From the NCBI GenBank assembly GCA_947493335.1, contig CANLQO010000004.1, forward strand, positions 92,531 to 156,530: a stretch of DNA of 64,000 nucleotides. The letters are read 5' to 3'. Position numbers and translations under genes: made by a program. Below, piece by piece: positions 63,309 through 64,000 of the stretch. Position 1 is the stretch's first letter; each line of letters begins with the position of its first letter. The stretch is from an uncultured Paracoccaceae bacterium (GTDB lineage Bacteria > Pseudomonadota > Alphaproteobacteria > Rhodobacterales > Rhodobacteraceae). The notes below the pieces were generated by a model that was given only the letters and a program-made list of their open reading frames with translations, did not search any database and was not told the origin of the DNA.

Positions 63309-63488
63309 TTAGTTTGGCATCGCGGTGCCAGCAGCACCCATACCGGTGCTGATCTCACCAGCCAGTGTCGACAAGGCAGCAGTGCCCAGCGTCACAGCAA
63401 GTGCGATGGCAATGCCGTATTCGACCAGCGTCACGCCACGATCATCATGGCGGAAACGGATCCAGGTTTTCAGAAGCATATCTTTCAT
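63309..63488 (-). CDS. flp: Flp-type pilin, copy 2 (first gene of the tad operon)
   Basis: 59-residue prepilin. Leader MKDMLLKTWIRFRHDDRG, then VTLVEYGIAIALAVTLG. Ends GTAMPN. Start at 63488 with TGAGGAAAG upstream. The high similarity to copy 1 in the hydrophobic core and the differing leader suggest duplication; the hairpin behind it suits a highly expressed major pilin. Confidence 0.92.
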   Translation of the reverse strand: MKDMLLKTWIRFRHDDRGVTLVEYGIAIALAVTLGTAALSTLAGEISTGMGAAGTAMPN

Positions 63489-63886
63489 AACTTTCCTCAC
63501 TCAATAAAGCGCCCGATGCAGACGCAAGTCATTGTCGCCGCAACGGGCCACATCATCAGGCTAGGCGACTGGAGGTGGCTTCGAATGATCTATCCGAGGC
63601 AATATTGCACGCAAAGGTTGTAGTTCCTGCGGAATTGAAAGCCGTGTGCTGCGCCTGCCTTCGCTCAAGGCAGTGCGAATCTGTGCGGCACTTGGACTGC
63701 AGACACCTTTGCGGCCGGTTCCTTGGGAAGGACACGAATTGCTTGTGACATTTAGTGAGGGGCGTGGTCTGAGCAGTCGCAAGGAAGCCCCTGGAGCCTA
63801 TGCTTTCATCGATGACTTTCGATCCGTCGATCTGGAGGCATCCGTGCCAAGCGACTCGTGTCCGTCGTCAGGGATTATGGGGCAAA
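63489..63886. promoter_or_regulatory. Promoter region of the tad operon
   Basis: About 400 bases between flp and the tRNA gene. It should contain the promoter of the pilin operon. I could not pick a clear -35/-10 pair. A plus-strand open frame here runs through the tRNA and is not a gene. Confidence 0.4.
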
Positions 63887-63963
63887 TGGCGGACTGGGGA
63901 GGATTCGAACCCCCGACCCCTTGATTCGTAGTCAAGTACTCTATCCAACTGAGCTACCAATCC
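63887..63963 (-). tRNA. tRNA-Arg (ACG)
   Basis: Full cloverleaf on the minus strand: acceptor GGATTGG/CCAGTCC, D-arm TAGCTCAGTTGGATAGAG, anticodon stem CTTGA/TCAAG with loop CTACGAA (anticodon ACG), T-loop GGTTCGAATCC, discriminator G and encoded CCA. 77 bases. Confidence 0.96.
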
Positions 63964-64000
63964 GCGTATCGGGGGATTTAGACCCCCTACCCGGCCGATG

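Noticed and set aside
63646..63924. Plus-strand open frame before and into the tRNA
   Set aside because: It reads through the tRNA-Arg gene, so it cannot be a normal gene; the C-terminal residues come from tRNA sequence.
1..63963. CRISPR arrays, phage genes and insertion sequences
   Set aside because: No regularly spaced repeats, capsid or tail genes, or transposase frames were recognised anywhere in the window.

Overview
The window looks like a chromosome segment of a marine alphaproteobacterium of the order Rhodobacterales (Roseobacter group). This rests on gene order and family content judged by eye, not on a database search. Supporting blocks are pckA-chvI-chvG-hprK-rapZ-manX-ptsH, rpoZ-rel-pdxJ-acpS-lepB-rnc-era-recO, the etfBA and 3-hydroxybutyryl-CoA dehydrogenase neighbourhood, DUF6473 and DUF1491 proteins, and a terminator of the CCTCCGGCGGG...ATTTTTAT type that I associate with Rhodobacteraceae.

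Layout. 1-1.8 kb: 5' part of parC on the minus strand. 2-8 kb: SH3 protein, a short-chain dehydrogenase, a small HIG1-like membrane protein, cobalamin adenosyltransferase, etfB-etfA, a DUF6473 protein and 3-hydroxybutyryl-CoA dehydrogenase. 8-13.3 kb (minus): acyltransferase, the regulatory PTS (HPr, EIIA-Man, RapZ, HPr kinase) and the ChvG/ChvI two-component system. 13.6-19.8 kb: PEP carboxykinase, two DUF3859 paralogues, a TauE-type exporter and a long acyl-CoA dehydrogenase that resembles methylsuccinyl-CoA dehydrogenase of the ethylmalonyl-CoA pathway. 19.8-30.1 kb (minus): a housekeeping run from folK and rpoZ down to recO. 30.2-35.5 kb (plus): NYN nuclease, ispH, HAD phosphatase, small proteins, rnhA, Nudix and a TRIC-type channel.

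35.5-63.5 kb has a more accessory character. It holds (i) an operon of one flavoprotein, two Rieske oxygenases, RidA, a DUF1028 protein and a LysR regulator, which looks like an uncharacterised catabolic module for an N-methylated or quaternary amine; (ii) a BlaI-type repressor with an M56 peptidase but no beta-lactamase; (iii) a glycerol-type ABC importer whose two ATPases carry complementary degenerate motifs; (iv) an AraC / aldo-keto reductase / SRPBCC group; (v) a LuxR remnant in a decayed stretch; (vi) a tad (Flp pilus) locus with two pilins but no secretin gene in sight. A tRNA-Arg(ACG) gene closes the window.

How the parts connect. The carbon-control genes (PEP carboxykinase, PTS, ChvIG) and the acyl-CoA genes (ETF, hydroxybutyryl-CoA dehydrogenase, the Mcd-like dehydrogenase, and the adenosyltransferase that would supply B12-dependent mutases) fit a lifestyle of growth on organic acids or C2 units. 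The Rieske and glycerol modules add substrates, and the tad locus adds surface attachment.
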